The notes under the pieces: generated by a model | Database searches by the model: none | What the model saw: only the letters and a program-made list of their open reading frames with translations | What the model was told of the DNA's origin: nothing | From: Krasilnikoviella flava | GTDB lineage: Bacteria; Actinomycetota; Actinomycetes; Actinomycetales; Cellulomonadaceae | Length of the DNA stretch: 64,000 bases | Assembly: GCF_900167525.1 (NCBI RefSeq) | Contig: NZ_FUZQ01000003.1 | Span: 434,001 to 498,000, forward strand | Direction of reading: 5' to 3' | Position numbers and translations under genes: made by a program | Shown here: piece after piece, positions 51,408-61,204 of the stretch | How the letters are laid out: every line of letters begins with the position of its first letter | How positions within the stretch are numbered: the stretch's first letter is position 1

Positions 51408-51531
51408 CGCCGGGCCGCTACCCGCGACCCCACCCTCGACCCGCCGGCGACCCGCCGGGATCGGACCGACGAGTTCGGCCCGAAAATCAGGTCGTCACGG
51501 GAAGCGGGAATATCGCAGGATGGTTCGTGGT

Positions 51532-51544
51532 CGTACACAGTACG
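51532..51544. promoter_or_regulatory. short palindrome in the 51408-51685 gap
   Basis: CGTAC-ACA-GTACG lies 140 nt upstream of the DHA2 transporter start, in a less GC-rich stretch. It may be an operator of a regulator outside this window. Nothing else was recognised in this 278-nt gap. Confidence 0.25.
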
Positions 51545-51685
51545 GTCTCGCCCGTCCGGCGACCGCTCCGAGGGTGACCGTCCCCCGGGACCACGACCGA
51601 CCACGACGACGTGCCGCGCCCACCGGCGTCGGCCCTTTCCTGCCCTCCGCCGGCTCACCCGGCACCGAAGCGAGCGGAGCACAGC

Positions 51686-53239
51686 GTGCCAGCCCCCCGA
51701 CAGACCGACACCGCCCCACCCGGTACGACCACCCCGGAGGCACTCCTGACGTCCCCCGCCACCACCGACGCCGCGACGACCGGTGCCCTGAACGAGACGA
51801 CGACGCCCGCACCGGACCGCCTGACACGGCAGCAGTTCACCGTCATCGCGCTCCTGCTCACGTCGGCGTTCGTCGTCATCCTCAACGAGACCACCATGGG
51901 CGTGGCCCTGCCGGCGGTCATGGACGACTTCGGGATCACCGAGTCGAGCGGGCAATGGCTGACCACCGGCTTCCTCCTGACGATGGCGGTCGTCATCCCG
52001 ACGACCGGCTGGCTGCTGCAGCGCCTCGGCACCCGCGGGGCGTTCATCCTGGCGATGTCGCTGTTCAGCGCGGGCACCCTCATGGCCGCGATCGCACCCA
52101 CGTTCGGCGTGCTCGTCGCGGCCCGTGTCGTGCAGGCGACCGGGACCGCGATCATGATGCCGCTGCTCATGACGACCGTCATGAGCACCGTCCCCCACCA
52201 CCGGCGCGGCCGCGTCATGGGCAACGTGTCGATGGTCATCGCCGTCGCGCCGGCGCTCGGCCCGAGCATGTCCGGGTTGGTCGTGACCGCGCTCGGCTGG
52301 CGCGAGGTGTTCTGGGTCGTCCTGCCCATCGCCCTGCTCGCCCTCACGCTCGGAGCGCTCCTCGTGCGCGACGTGGCCGACCGGGCACGCAACGGGCTCG
52401 ACCCGCTGTCCCTGGTGCTGTCGGTGGGCGCGTTCGGAGGTCTGGTCTACGGGCTCTCGGCGCTCGGCGAGTCCGCGCGGCACGCGATGGCCGTCTCGCC
52501 CGTGGTGCCGATCGTCGGCGGAGCGGCCTTCCTCGCACTCTTCGTCTGGCGTCAGCTCGTGCTCCAGCGCACCGATTCCGCGCTCCTGGACCTGCGCGTC
52601 TTCCGGGCCCCGGGCTTCTCCGTCGGCCTGGCGGTGATGGCGGTGAGCATGATCGCGATGTTCGGCATGATCATCGGGCTCCCGCTCGTGCTGCAGCGCG
52701 CGATGGGCCTGTCGCCCGTCACCAGCGGACTGCTCATGCTGCCCGGCGGACTGGCGATGGGAGTGCTCGGACCGGTGGTCGGGCGCCTCTACGACCGGCT
52801 CGGGCCGCGCCCGCTCGTGCTGCCCGGCGTCGCCGCCGTCGGCGTCTCGATGGTCGTCTTCGCGACCCTGACGCCGACCTCCGCGGTGTGGCTGGTGCTG
52901 CTCGGCCACATGGTGCTGAGCTTCGGGCTGGCGTTCATCTTCACGCCGACCTTCACCTCCGCGCTCGGTGGCCTCACGCCGTCGCTGTACTCGCACGGGT
53001 CGGCAGCGGTCGCGACGGTCCAGCAGCTCGCCGGCGCGGCCGGCACGGCGCTCTTCGTCGCGCTGCTGACCCTGCGGTCGGTGGCGCTGCTCGAGGGCGG
53101 TGCCACGCAGGCGCAGGCCACCGCGGGCGGGGCGCAGCTCGCGTTCGCCGTCGGCGGGGCCGTGGTCCTCGTCGCGCTCGTGCTGGCCACCCGGCTGCGT
53201 CGGACGGACGCGCCCGAGGGTGCTCATCCGGGGCACTGA
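51686..53239 (+). CDS. MFS transporter, DHA2 (EmrB/QacA-type) drug efflux
   Basis: 517 residues from GTG at 51686 with a weak GCGGAG upstream; the conserved part begins near residue 48. The DHA2 motif at helix 1 is LNETTMGVALPAVM, and the helix 5 antiporter motif is GPSMSGLV. About 14 helices. The family expels cationic drugs and dyes by proton antiport. The Thr/Pro-rich N-terminus is not conserved and the start is uncertain. No local regulator. It is followed by the strong hairpin at 53257-53314. Confidence 0.9.
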   Translation: MPAPRQTDTAPPGTTTPEALLTSPATTDAATTGALNETTTPAPDRLTRQQFTVIALLLTSAFVVILNETTMGVALPAVMDDFGITESSGQWLTTGFLLTMAVVIPTTGWLLQRLGTRGAFILAMSLFSAGTLMAAIAPTFGVLVAARVVQATGTAIMMPLLMTTVMSTVPHHRRGRVMGNVSMVIAVAPALGPSMSGLVVTALGWREVFWVVLPIALLALTLGALLVRDVADRARNGLDPLSLVLSVGAFGGLVYGLSALGESARHAMAVSPVVPIVGGAAFLALFVWRQLVLQRTDSALLDLRVFRAPGFSVGLAVMAVSMIAMFGMIIGLPLVLQRAMGLSPVTSGLLMLPGGLAMGVLGPVVGRLYDRLGPRPLVLPGVAAVGVSMVVFATLTPTSAVWLVLLGHMVLSFGLAFIFTPTFTSALGGLTPSLYSHGSAAVATVQQLAGAAGTALFVALLTLRSVALLEGGATQAQATAGGAQLAFAVGGAVVLVALVLATRLRRTDAPEGAHPGH

Positions 53240-53256
53240 CACCGCCGCTCCGACGG

Positions 53257-53314
53257 GGTGAGCGCGATCTCGGGGACTGTTCGCTCGTCGACGGTCCCCG
53301 AGATCGCGCTCACC
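53257..53314. terminator. 21-bp hairpin terminator between convergent MFS genes
   Basis: A perfect 21-bp stem (53257-53277 with 53294-53314) with a 16-nt loop separates the convergent MFS genes. Its right arm includes the stop codon (53312-53310) of the minus-strand gene, so the terminator partly overlaps that coding sequence. Confidence 0.88.
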
Positions 53315-54650
53315 GCGTCTCGGGAGCGGGGGCGGCGACGCTCGCGTCGCGAGCGGCGACCCTGAAGGCGGGCGCCAGGGCGATCACCCCGAGCGCCAGC
53401 AGTGCGGGGACGGCGAACGCCAGTCGCAGGCTCGTGAGCTCCGCCACCGCACCGATCAGTCCCGCGCCGACGACGAAGCCCACGTAGTTGAAGAGGTTGA
53501 CGCGCGCGACGGCGACCCCTGTGCCCTCGGGGTCGAGGCGGCCGGCCACCGAGAACGCCAGCGGCACCACGACGCTCAGGCCCAGCCCCGTCAGCCCGAA
53601 CCCGACGACGGCCACCCACGGCCCGGGGGCGAGCGTGACCGCGGCGAGGCCGGCCGCCCCGACGATCCCGCCGACGGCCACCGGCACCACCGGACCGAAC
53701 CGGTTGACCTGCCGGTCCGCGGCCAGCCGGCCCAGCAGCTGGCACCCCAGGTAGGCGGCGAGGCCCAGCGGCGCGACGTTCGCCGCCGCCCCCAGCGCGT
53801 CCTGGATGTACTTGGTGGACCAGTTCGAGGTGGCGGAGTCCGCGACGTACACGATCGTCACGGCGAGGCCCACGAGCAGCAGCGGGCCCCACGGCGGGCG
53901 CTGGGGACGCGAGGCGCCCGCGTCGTCCTGCTCCCGACCGGCAGGGCGCCCCGGCTCCGGCACGTCGTTCACGATGCGGAGCGGGCCCGCGGCCGTCACC
54001 AGGCCCGGCACCGCCTCGCGCTCGGTCGGACGCGGTGCGCCACGCCCCGACGCGGCCGTCGCGACGAGGTCGACGGTGACGCCCACCGCGGCGACGAGCC
54101 CCAGCCCGGCGGCGAGCGACCAGCCCAGCGAGTGCGCCAGCACGGCCGCCAGCGACCCGAGGATGCCGCCCACGCTCCACGCCCCGTGGAAGGAGTTGAG
54201 CAGGCTGCGGCCGTACCGCTGCTCCACCTCGACACCCTGCATGTTCATGCTCGCGTCCACCAGGCCGAGCAGCAGCCCCACCGCCGCGACCACCGGGTAC
54301 AGGACGCCGACCGTCGGCGCGAGGCCCGCGCCCAGCACCGCGAGCGCCACCAGCGGCCCGCACACGTGCAGCAGGCGGTCGCTGCCCACCCGCGGGGCCA
54401 GCGCCCCGGCGAGCACGCTGCCCACCCCGGCCACCACCGGCACCAGCAGAAGGATCAGCGTCAGCGTGCCGTCGGAGATGCCGAGGTCGTGCTGCAACGT
54501 CGGCACCTGCGCGAGCAGGCCGGCGAAGCACATGCCCTGCACCAGGTAGAACGCCGACACGACGAGGCGTGCCCGCCGCTCGCGCGCTCCTGCGTCGTCG
54601 GCGTCCCTCGCGCCACCGGCCGTCCCCGCCGTCCCACCGGACCCGCTCAT
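53310..54650 (-). CDS. MFS transporter, paralogue of the 5.8-kb MFS protein
   Basis: 446 residues, about 12 helices. The loop RYGRSLLNSFHGAWSVGGILG matches that of the MFS protein at 5829-7064 almost residue for residue, and both start with a similar LTNGALFAN/YLVQGMCFAG helix. A hydrophilic loop of about 40 residues lies between the two halves (about 190-230). There is no adjacent regulator. Substrate unknown. Confidence 0.88.
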   Translation of the reverse strand: MSGSGGTAGTAGGARDADDAGARERRARLVVSAFYLVQGMCFAGLLAQVPTLQHDLGISDGTLTLILLLVPVVAGVGSVLAGALAPRVGSDRLLHVCGPLVALAVLGAGLAPTVGVLYPVVAAVGLLLGLVDASMNMQGVEVEQRYGRSLLNSFHGAWSVGGILGSLAAVLAHSLGWSLAAGLGLVAAVGVTVDLVATAASGRGAPRPTEREAVPGLVTAAGPLRIVNDVPEPGRPAGREQDDAGASRPQRPPWGPLLLVGLAVTIVYVADSATSNWSTKYIQDALGAAANVAPLGLAAYLGCQLLGRLAADRQVNRFGPVVPVAVGGIVGAAGLAAVTLAPGPWVAVVGFGLTGLGLSVVVPLAFSVAGRLDPEGTGVAVARVNLFNYVGFVVGAGLIGAVAELTSLRLAFAVPALLALGVIALAPAFRVAARDASVAAPAPETR

Positions 54651-54700
54651 GCCCCGCCTCCTGGCGACGCGGCGGTCGTCCGTCCGGCCGAGGCGTCAGG

Positions 54701-56191
54701 TCAGGCCTGGCGGTCGGCCCACCAGGCTCGCAGCTCCTGCTCCGCGCGCTCCTCGCCGAGCGGGCCGTGCTCCATCCGCAGTGCGAGGAGGTGCTGGTAC
54801 GCCTGCCCGACGGCGGGCCCCGGCGCGATGCCGAGGATAGCCATGATCTGCGTGCCGTCCAGGTCCGGGCGGATCGCGTCGACCTCCTCCTTCTCCCGCA
54901 GGTGCGCGATGCGCTCCTCCAGGCCGGTGTAGGAGTCCGCCAGCCGCTGCGCCTTGCGCCGGTTGCGCGTGGTGGAGTCGGCGCGCGTGAGCCGGTGCAG
55001 GCGCTCGAGCAGCGGGCCCGCGTCGGTGACGTAGCGGCGCACGGCGGAGTCCGTCCACTGCCCGTCGCCGTAGCCGTGGAAGCGCAGGTGCAGCTCGACG
55101 AGCCGCGCCACGTCCTTGACCACCTGCTTCTCGTACTTCAGCGCGCGCAGTCGCCTGGCCACCAGCTTGGCCCCGACCACCTCGTGGTGGTGGAAGCTCA
55201 CGCCGCCGCCGGGCTCGAAGCGGCGGGTAGCGGGCTTGCCGACGTCGTGCAGCAGGGACGCGAGCCGCAGCACGAGGTCGGGTGCGGGCACCGGGCCGTC
55301 GGGGCCGGTCTCCTGCGCGATCGCCTGCTCCAGCACCGTGAGGGAGTGCTGGTACACGTCCTTGTGCCGGTGGTGCTCGTCGATCTCCAGCCGCAGCGCG
55401 GGCAGCTCGGGCAGCACGTGGTCGGCCAGGCCCGTGTCGACGAGCACCTCGAGCCCGGCGCGCGGGCGGTCGCTCAGCAGCAGCTTGGAGATCTCGGCCT
55501 GCACCCGTTCGGCCGACACGATCTCGATCCGGCCCGCCATGTCGACGATCGCCTGCCGGGTCGCGGGCTCGACGTCGAACCCGAGCTGGGCCGCGAAGCG
55601 GGCGGCGCGCATCATGCGCAGCGGGTCGTCGTCGAACGACCGCTCGGGGGCGATCGGGGTGCGCAGCACGCGACGGGCCAGGTCGCTCAGGCCGTCGAAC
55701 GGGTCGACGAACGTCAGGTCGGGCAGCCGCACCGCCATCGCGTTCACGGTGAGGTCGCGCCTCGACAGGTCGCCGTCGAGCGTGTCCCCGAACGCCACGA
55801 CGGGCTTGCGGGAGGCAGGGTCGTACTCGTCGCTGCGGTAGGTGGTCACCTCGACGACGACGTCGCCGGACGCGCCGCCCGACCCGCCGCCGGTGCGCGC
55901 GAACCGGCGCGCGCCGATCGTGCCGAACTCCTTGCCGATGTCCCAGTGCGCGTCGCCCCAGCGGGCCAGCAGGGCCTGCGTCTCGTCGGGCGTGGCCGAC
56001 GTCGCGAAGTCCAGGTCGTGGCTCGCGCGGCCCAGGAAGGCGTCGCGCACGGGGCCGCCGACGAGCGCGAGCTCGTGACCGGCGGCGCGGAACACCTCGC
56101 CCAGCTCGACGGCGGCGGGGGCCATCTCGGTCAGCACGGCGAGGGCGCGGCGCAGCAGCGCGGCGGGGGCCGGGGGTTCAGGGGTCGACAC
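54701..56191 (-). CDS. CCA tRNA nucleotidyltransferase
   Basis: 496 residues from GTG at 56191 after GGGAGG. The nucleotidyltransferase core has LVGGPVRDAFLGRASHDLDFATSATP (residues 43-68; Asp59 and Asp61 are metal ligands). RRDLTVNAMAVRLPD, then ERSFDDDPLRMMRAARFAAQLGF are the class II motifs. An HD domain lies in the C-terminal half (LASLLHDVGKPATR). It adds or repairs the CCA end of tRNAs. The HD domain is typical for the actinobacterial form. Head-to-head with the Nudix gene. Confidence 0.95.
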   Translation of the reverse strand: MSTPEPPAPAALLRRALAVLTEMAPAAVELGEVFRAAGHELALVGGPVRDAFLGRASHDLDFATSATPDETQALLARWGDAHWDIGKEFGTIGARRFARTGGGSGGASGDVVVEVTTYRSDEYDPASRKPVVAFGDTLDGDLSRRDLTVNAMAVRLPDLTFVDPFDGLSDLARRVLRTPIAPERSFDDDPLRMMRAARFAAQLGFDVEPATRQAIVDMAGRIEIVSAERVQAEISKLLLSDRPRAGLEVLVDTGLADHVLPELPALRLEIDEHHRHKDVYQHSLTVLEQAIAQETGPDGPVPAPDLVLRLASLLHDVGKPATRRFEPGGGVSFHHHEVVGAKLVARRLRALKYEKQVVKDVARLVELHLRFHGYGDGQWTDSAVRRYVTDAGPLLERLHRLTRADSTTRNRRKAQRLADSYTGLEERIAHLREKEEVDAIRPDLDGTQIMAILGIAPGPAVGQAYQHLLALRMEHGPLGEERAEQELRAWWADRQA

Positions 56192-56261
56192 GGCGTCCCA
56201 TCCTCCCAGATCCTGCCCGCGGGCGCCCCGGAGACTGGGCCGGCGGCCCGCCGTCACTCGG

Positions 56262-56267
56262 TAGGGT
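56262..56267 (+). promoter_or_regulatory. -10 box of leaderless Nudix operon transcript
   Basis: TAGGGT is followed by 6 nt and ATG at 56274, leaving no space for a ribosome-binding site. It is the probable main promoter of the Nudix-DUF6049-murJ genes. Confidence 0.55.
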
Positions 56268-56273
56268 GGGCGC

Positions 56274-56924
56274 ATGTCATCCCCGGCACCGGTTCCCGGC
56301 CCCCGGCGCGGGCGCCCGGCCGCGCCGGTCCCCGTGCCGCCGGGAGGGCACCCGCTCAAGGTCGACCCCGCGCGCCTCGCCGGTCCGCGCGGCACGACGA
56401 CGCCCGCCGTCGTCGGCGTCGCCCCGTCGGGCACGACGACGCACCTGCCGGTGTACGACGAGACGTCGGCGGGCGGGCTCGTCGTGCAGATCGCCCCGGG
56501 CGGCCCGGAGGCGGCCGTCATCGTGCGGCGCAACCGCGGCGGCCGGCTCGAGTGGTGCCTCCCCAAGGGCCACCTCGAGGGCGAGGAGACGCCGGAGCAG
56601 GCGGCCGTGCGCGAGATCCGCGAGGAGACGGGCATCCTCGGCACCGTCCGCACGCGACTGGGCGTCATCGACTACTGGTTCAGCGGCGAGGACCACCGGG
56701 TGCACAAGGTGGTGCACCACTTCCTCCTGCGCGCGGAGGGCGGCACCATCACCGCCGAGGGCGACCCCGACGGCGAGGCAGAGGACGCGCTGTGGGTGCC
56801 GGTCGAGCAGCTGACGGAGCGCCTCTCGTATCCGAACGAGCAGCGGCTCGCCGTCGTCGCGCAGCAGGTGCTGCGCCGCACTCCCGAGGTGCTCGGGCAC
56901 CCCGACCCCGGAGCCGTCGAGTGA
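56274..56924 (+). CDS. Nudix hydrolase
   Basis: 216 residues. The complete Nudix box is at residues 99-121, beginning GHLEGEETPEQ and ending REIREETGI, with all catalytic Glu residues. A Pro/Arg-rich N-terminus of about 60 residues precedes it. It hydrolyses a nucleoside-diphosphate derivative; members in this conserved place, next to the CCA enzyme, are of unknown substrate. Followed 10 nt later by the DUF6049 gene. Confidence 0.95.
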   Translation: MSSPAPVPGPRRGRPAAPVPVPPGGHPLKVDPARLAGPRGTTTPAVVGVAPSGTTTHLPVYDETSAGGLVVQIAPGGPEAAVIVRRNRGGRLEWCLPKGHLEGEETPEQAAVREIREETGILGTVRTRLGVIDYWFSGEDHRVHKVVHHFLLRAEGGTITAEGDPDGEAEDALWVPVEQLTERLSYPNEQRLAVVAQQVLRRTPEVLGHPDPGAVE

Positions 56925-56934
56925 GGCCCGCCGC

Positions 56935-59313
56935 GTGACCACGTCCCGACCCCCGGGTGCCGTCGCCGCACCCGCGCCGACGCCCGCCCGGCCGGCCCGC
57001 CTCCTCACCGTGCTGCTCCTGCTCGCGGCCCTGCTCGGCGCGGGCGCGCTGGTCGCGCTCCCCGTGGGCCCGGCGTCGGCCTCTCCCGGAGCCGTCACCG
57101 CACCTGCCGCGCGCGACGGCGCGGCGACGGTGGAGCTGGTGCGGTCCACGCCCACGCTCGCGGTACCGGGTTCCACGGTGACCCTCACGGTCCGGGTCAC
57201 CAACGGCACCGACGCCGCGCTGGACGGCGCCGCTCTCGACCTCGGCGTCTCGTGGCGCCCGATCACCTCGCGCGAGGACCTGTCCGCCTGGGCCGACGAC
57301 GACGGCGCGGGCACCGCCGCCAGCCAGGTCGTCGAGCCCGTCGACCGGCTGGCCCCCGGCGACTCCGCACAGGTGCAGCTCGAGCTCGAGGTCGACGCCC
57401 TCGGCCTGAGCGCGGACAACCCCTGGGGTCCTCGCGAGATGTCGGTGGCACTGACCCGCGACGGTGCTGCCCTCGACGTGCTCCACACCTTCCTGCTGTT
57501 CGCGCCCGAGGACACCGCGCCCGACCCGGTCGCGGTGAGCGTCGCCGCCCCCGTGACCGGGCCCGCCGTCGACCCGCTCGACCCGGACGGCTACGACCTG
57601 GACCTCGCCACGGACACCGCGTCGGACGGGCGGCTGTCCCGCCTGCTCGACGCCGCCGCCGTCACCGGCACCTCCCCCGGCATGTCGCTCGCCGTGGACC
57701 CGGCCCTCGTCGCAGCTGCGGCCGGCACCGATGACACCGACGCCCAGGCGTGGGCCACGCGGCTCACCGGCGCACCGGTCACCGGGGACGAGGACGCCAC
57801 CGCGGACGCCACCGCCACGTCGGCGAGCCTCTCGAGCACGGCGGCGGACGCCGCAGCGTCCGGGGAACCGGCCGACGTCGCCGTCCTGCCCGGTTTCGAC
57901 CCCGACCTCGCGGCGGTCGCGCACGCCGACCCCTCCCGCGCCGACGTCGCCGCCGCGACCGGCGGGGAGGCTGCCCTCGGCGGGTCCTGGCAGCGTCCGG
58001 AGGACTGGGACCTCACCGTCGCCTGGCCGGTGGGCCGGCCCGACGCCGCCACGCTCGCCGTCGGCCGCGCCGCCCCCGTCGACCAGGTCGTCGTGGCCGC
58101 GGGCCTCGCCCCCACCGACGGCGCTCCCGCCTCCGCCCGTACCGCGGTCGAGACGCCGTCGGGCAAGGTGTCCGCGCTGGTGGCCGACGCCGGGCTCTCG
58201 GCAGGGTTCGCCGCCCTCACCGACGGCGACTCGGCACCGTCGGCCGCCGAGGCGTCGACGCGGATCCTCGCCGACGCGGCCCTGCTCGCCCTCCAGCAGC
58301 AGGACGCCGGCACGCAGGACCTGCACGTGCTCGCCGCCCTCCCGCGCGGCTGGTCCCCCGACCCCGCGCTCGTGGGGACCGTGCTCGACGACCTCGACGG
58401 CGCGTCGTGGGCCGACGTCGTCCCGCTGACGGAGACCGTCGCTGCCCCCGCCTCCCGCGTCCCGCGCGACGGCCCCGCGCGCGCCGGGCGGTCCGGCGAC
58501 GGCGAGCTCGCGCCCCCCTCGGTGCGTCGGCTCCTCGACTCGCACCGCGACCTGTCCGCGTTCTCGACCGTGGCGAGCGACCCGGTCGAGCTGAGCGGCG
58601 ACACCGACCAGGCGCTCGTCGCCCCGCTCGCCGTCGCCGCGCGCACGGCGCCCGACACCCGCGACCACGCCGTCGACCTCGCGGTCGAACGGTCGGACGC
58701 CCTGCAGCAGGGCATCGGCGTCGCGGACCGTTCCAACATCACCCTCGTCAGCGACACCGGCAAGCTGCCCGTCACGGTGTCCAACGAGCTCCCCGTCGAC
58801 GCCACCGTCACGGTGGTGCTGCGCCCCGACGCGTCCCGGCTCGTGGTCGAGTCGCGGCCGACCGTCGTCGTGCCCGCCGGCACGTCCACGAACGTGCACG
58901 TGCCCGTGCGCGCCATCGGCTCCGGCGACGTCGACCTGCAGGTCGAGGTGCTCGCGCCGAGCGGTGCGGTGGTCGCCGGGCCCACGAGCTTCGCCGTCCG
59001 CGTCCGCGCCGGCTGGGAGACCGCGGGCACCGCCGTCGTCGCCGCTCTGGTGGCACTCCTCTTCCTCGGCGGCATCTGGCGTACCGTGCGCAGGGGCCGG
59101 TCCTCCGCGCGGACCACGGACGAGGGCGTCGCGGACGACGCCGCCGACCCGCAGGGGCCGGACGACGCCGACCCGCCGCACACCGACCCGGCCGCCGTGC
59201 CCCGTGACGGCGCGCACGACGACCAGCCGAACGCCCCGCACGACCCGGGTGGCGGCGCCCCGCCCGCCGCCCGCACGCCCCCCGCCCAGGCCACGGAGAC
59301 CGACCCCTCATGA
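56935..59313 (+). CDS. DUF6049 family membrane-anchored cell-surface protein
   Basis: 792 residues from GTG at 56935. A signal peptide/membrane helix (about 20-45) is followed by a beta-rich outward region (VELVRSTPTLAVPGSTVTLTVRVTNGTD at about 62), and a C-terminal membrane helix (about 698-718, ETAGTAVVAALVALLFLGGIW) with a charged Asp/Pro-rich cytoplasmic tail. This protein is regularly found between the Nudix gene and murJ in actinobacteria and is probably part of the cell-wall machinery. Its stop overlaps the murJ ATG (ATGA). Confidence 0.88.
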   Translation: MTTSRPPGAVAAPAPTPARPARLLTVLLLLAALLGAGALVALPVGPASASPGAVTAPAARDGAATVELVRSTPTLAVPGSTVTLTVRVTNGTDAALDGAALDLGVSWRPITSREDLSAWADDDGAGTAASQVVEPVDRLAPGDSAQVQLELEVDALGLSADNPWGPREMSVALTRDGAALDVLHTFLLFAPEDTAPDPVAVSVAAPVTGPAVDPLDPDGYDLDLATDTASDGRLSRLLDAAAVTGTSPGMSLAVDPALVAAAAGTDDTDAQAWATRLTGAPVTGDEDATADATATSASLSSTAADAAASGEPADVAVLPGFDPDLAAVAHADPSRADVAAATGGEAALGGSWQRPEDWDLTVAWPVGRPDAATLAVGRAAPVDQVVVAAGLAPTDGAPASARTAVETPSGKVSALVADAGLSAGFAALTDGDSAPSAAEASTRILADAALLALQQQDAGTQDLHVLAALPRGWSPDPALVGTVLDDLDGASWADVVPLTETVAAPASRVPRDGPARAGRSGDGELAPPSVRRLLDSHRDLSAFSTVASDPVELSGDTDQALVAPLAVAARTAPDTRDHAVDLAVERSDALQQGIGVADRSNITLVSDTGKLPVTVSNELPVDATVTVVLRPDASRLVVESRPTVVVPAGTSTNVHVPVRAIGSGDVDLQVEVLAPSGAVVAGPTSFAVRVRAGWETAGTAVVAALVALLFLGGIWRTVRRGRSSARTTDEGVADDAADPQGPDDADPPHTDPAAVPRDGAHDDQPNAPHDPGGGAPPAARTPPAQATETDPS

Positions 59314-61103
59314 CCGACACGCCCGCCCTCCCCGACGACGGCCGGCCCGAGCGCCCCGGGGACCCGACTCCCCGCGACGGCATGGTGGACGACAGCACGC
59401 CCGGTGACGCCGCGCCCGGTGACGGCCTGCCCGACCCGGGCGCCGGCTCGCCGGGCGGCGGCGACGCGGTGCGGCGGACGAGCCTCGGGCGTGGCTCCGT
59501 GATCATGACGCTGGGCACCGTCGCCTCCCGCGCCTCCGGCCTGATCCGCGCGATGCTGCTGGTCGCCTGCGTCGGCGCCGTCGGTACGGTCGCCAACGCG
59601 TTCGACATCGCGAACAAGCTGCCCAACATGCTGTTCGCGCTCATCTCGGCCGGTGTGCTGCAGGCCGTGCTCATCCCGCAGATCCTGCGCGCGATGAACG
59701 CCCGCAACGCCCGCGAGCGGCTCGACAAGCTCCTCACCCTCTCCGGCCTGGGCCTGCTGCTGCTCACGGCGGTGCTGGTCGTCGCGGCCCCGCTCATCAT
59801 CTGGCTCTCGACGCTCAGCGGGGCCTGGGACGCCGACGCGCGCCACCTCGCCGTCGTGTTCGCGTACTGGTGCATCCCCCAGGTCTTCTTCTACGGCCTC
59901 TACATGCTGCTCGGCCAGGTGCTCAACGCCCAGGGGAAGTTCGGCGCCTACGGCGTCGCCCCGGTCGCGAACAACGTCGTTTCCCTCATCGGCTTCGGGG
60001 CCTTCATCGCGGTGTGGGGCTCCGCCCCGTCCCGCGGCATCTCCGACCTGTCGACCTGGTCGACGGCGCAGACGGCGGTGCTCGCCGGCACGGCGACCCT
60101 CGGTATCGCCGCCCAGGCCCTGGTGCTCGTGTTCGCGCTGCGACGCACCGGCTTCCGCTGGCGGTTCCGGTTCGGCCTGCGGGGCATCGGGCTGCGCGCG
60201 GCCGGGACGGTCGTCGGCTGGACCATCGGCGCCGTCGCGCTGGAGCAGGTGGGCGTCCTGTTCCTCACCAACGTCCTCGGCGCCGCCGGGCAGAGCGGCA
60301 CGGACCTCGACGAGGTGTTCGCCGGCAACGCCGCGTACACGAACGCGATGACGATCTACCTGCTGCCCCATTCCCTGGTGGTCGTCTCCATCGTCACGGT
60401 GCTGTTCCCGCGCATGACGGCGGCGGTGCAGGCGGGCGACCTCCCCGGTGTGCGACGCGACATGTCGCTCGGGATGCGGTCCGCGGGCGTCTTCTCGGTG
60501 TTCTCCGCGGCCGCGCTCGTCGTCCTCGCCGTCCCGCTGACGGCGTCCCTGCTGCCGACGCTCGATGCCGAGGGGGTCGCCGCCGTGGCGCCGATCATCC
60601 AGGCGATGGCGATCGGCATCGTCGCCCTGGGTGCGACCGTGCTGGTGCGCCGCATGTACTTCGCGTTCGAGGACGGGCGGTCGATCTTCGGCATCCAGGT
60701 CATCGCGACCGTGTCGATGGTGCTCGTCCTGTGGGGCGCGACCCGCCTGCTGCCGCCGCAGTGGTGGGCCGTCGCCGCCGGCGGCGCGTACGCCCTGTCC
60801 ACCTGGATCTCCCTGCTCCTGCGCGTGCGCGGCATGCGCCGCAAGCTGCAGGGGATGGACGGTCGGCGGGTGCTGCGGCTGTACGTCCGCGCCCTGGTCG
60901 GCGCGCTGGTCGCCGGGCTGCTCGGCTGGCTGACGGTGCGGCTCCTCGACGGCTACGACGTCACGTCCTGGGGCCACTCCGTGCTGGTCACCGCGGTCGC
61001 GGGCGTCGTGATGATCCTCGGCTACGTCCTCGCGCTCAAGGTCCTGCACGTGCGCGAGCTGGACGACGCGCTGGCCCCCGTCCTCCGGCGGCTGAAGCGA
61101 TGA
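59310..61103 (+). CDS. murJ: lipid II flippase MurJ (MviN)
   Basis: 597 residues. An acidic, Gly/Pro-rich cytoplasmic N-terminus of about 50 residues precedes about 14 helices, beginning GRGSVIMTLGTVASRASGLIRAMLL. FDIANKLPNMLFALISAGVLQAVLIPQI is the conserved MviN signature. It flips lipid II across the membrane. In mycobacteria the protein continues into a pseudokinase and an outward domain; here those parts are the next gene. Coupled to the DUF6049 gene by ATGA. Confidence 0.95.
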   Translation: MTDTPALPDDGRPERPGDPTPRDGMVDDSTPGDAAPGDGLPDPGAGSPGGGDAVRRTSLGRGSVIMTLGTVASRASGLIRAMLLVACVGAVGTVANAFDIANKLPNMLFALISAGVLQAVLIPQILRAMNARNARERLDKLLTLSGLGLLLLTAVLVVAAPLIIWLSTLSGAWDADARHLAVVFAYWCIPQVFFYGLYMLLGQVLNAQGKFGAYGVAPVANNVVSLIGFGAFIAVWGSAPSRGISDLSTWSTAQTAVLAGTATLGIAAQALVLVFALRRTGFRWRFRFGLRGIGLRAAGTVVGWTIGAVALEQVGVLFLTNVLGAAGQSGTDLDEVFAGNAAYTNAMTIYLLPHSLVVVSIVTVLFPRMTAAVQAGDLPGVRRDMSLGMRSAGVFSVFSAAALVVLAVPLTASLLPTLDAEGVAAVAPIIQAMAIGIVALGATVLVRRMYFAFEDGRSIFGIQVIATVSMVLVLWGATRLLPPQWWAVAAGGAYALSTWISLLLRVRGMRRKLQGMDGRRVLRLYVRALVGALVAGLLGWLTVRLLDGYDVTSWGHSVLVTAVAGVVMILGYVLALKVLHVRELDDALAPVLRRLKR

Positions 61104-61192
61104 CGGCACACGCGTGCCCGGCTCGCGCGGGTTCCGTGAGGGCCCTGCGGGCACGCCCACGGGGCGTCGCCTCAGGGCCACCGGCCCGCCCG

Positions 61193-61198
61193 TACCAT
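61193..61198 (+). promoter_or_regulatory. -10 box of leaderless leader-ORF transcript
   Basis: TACCAT is followed by 6 nt and then the ATG at 61205, suggesting that a transcript for the leader ORF and pseudokinase gene starts at that ATG, independent of murJ. Confidence 0.5.
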
Positions 61199-61204
61199 GG
61201 TCCG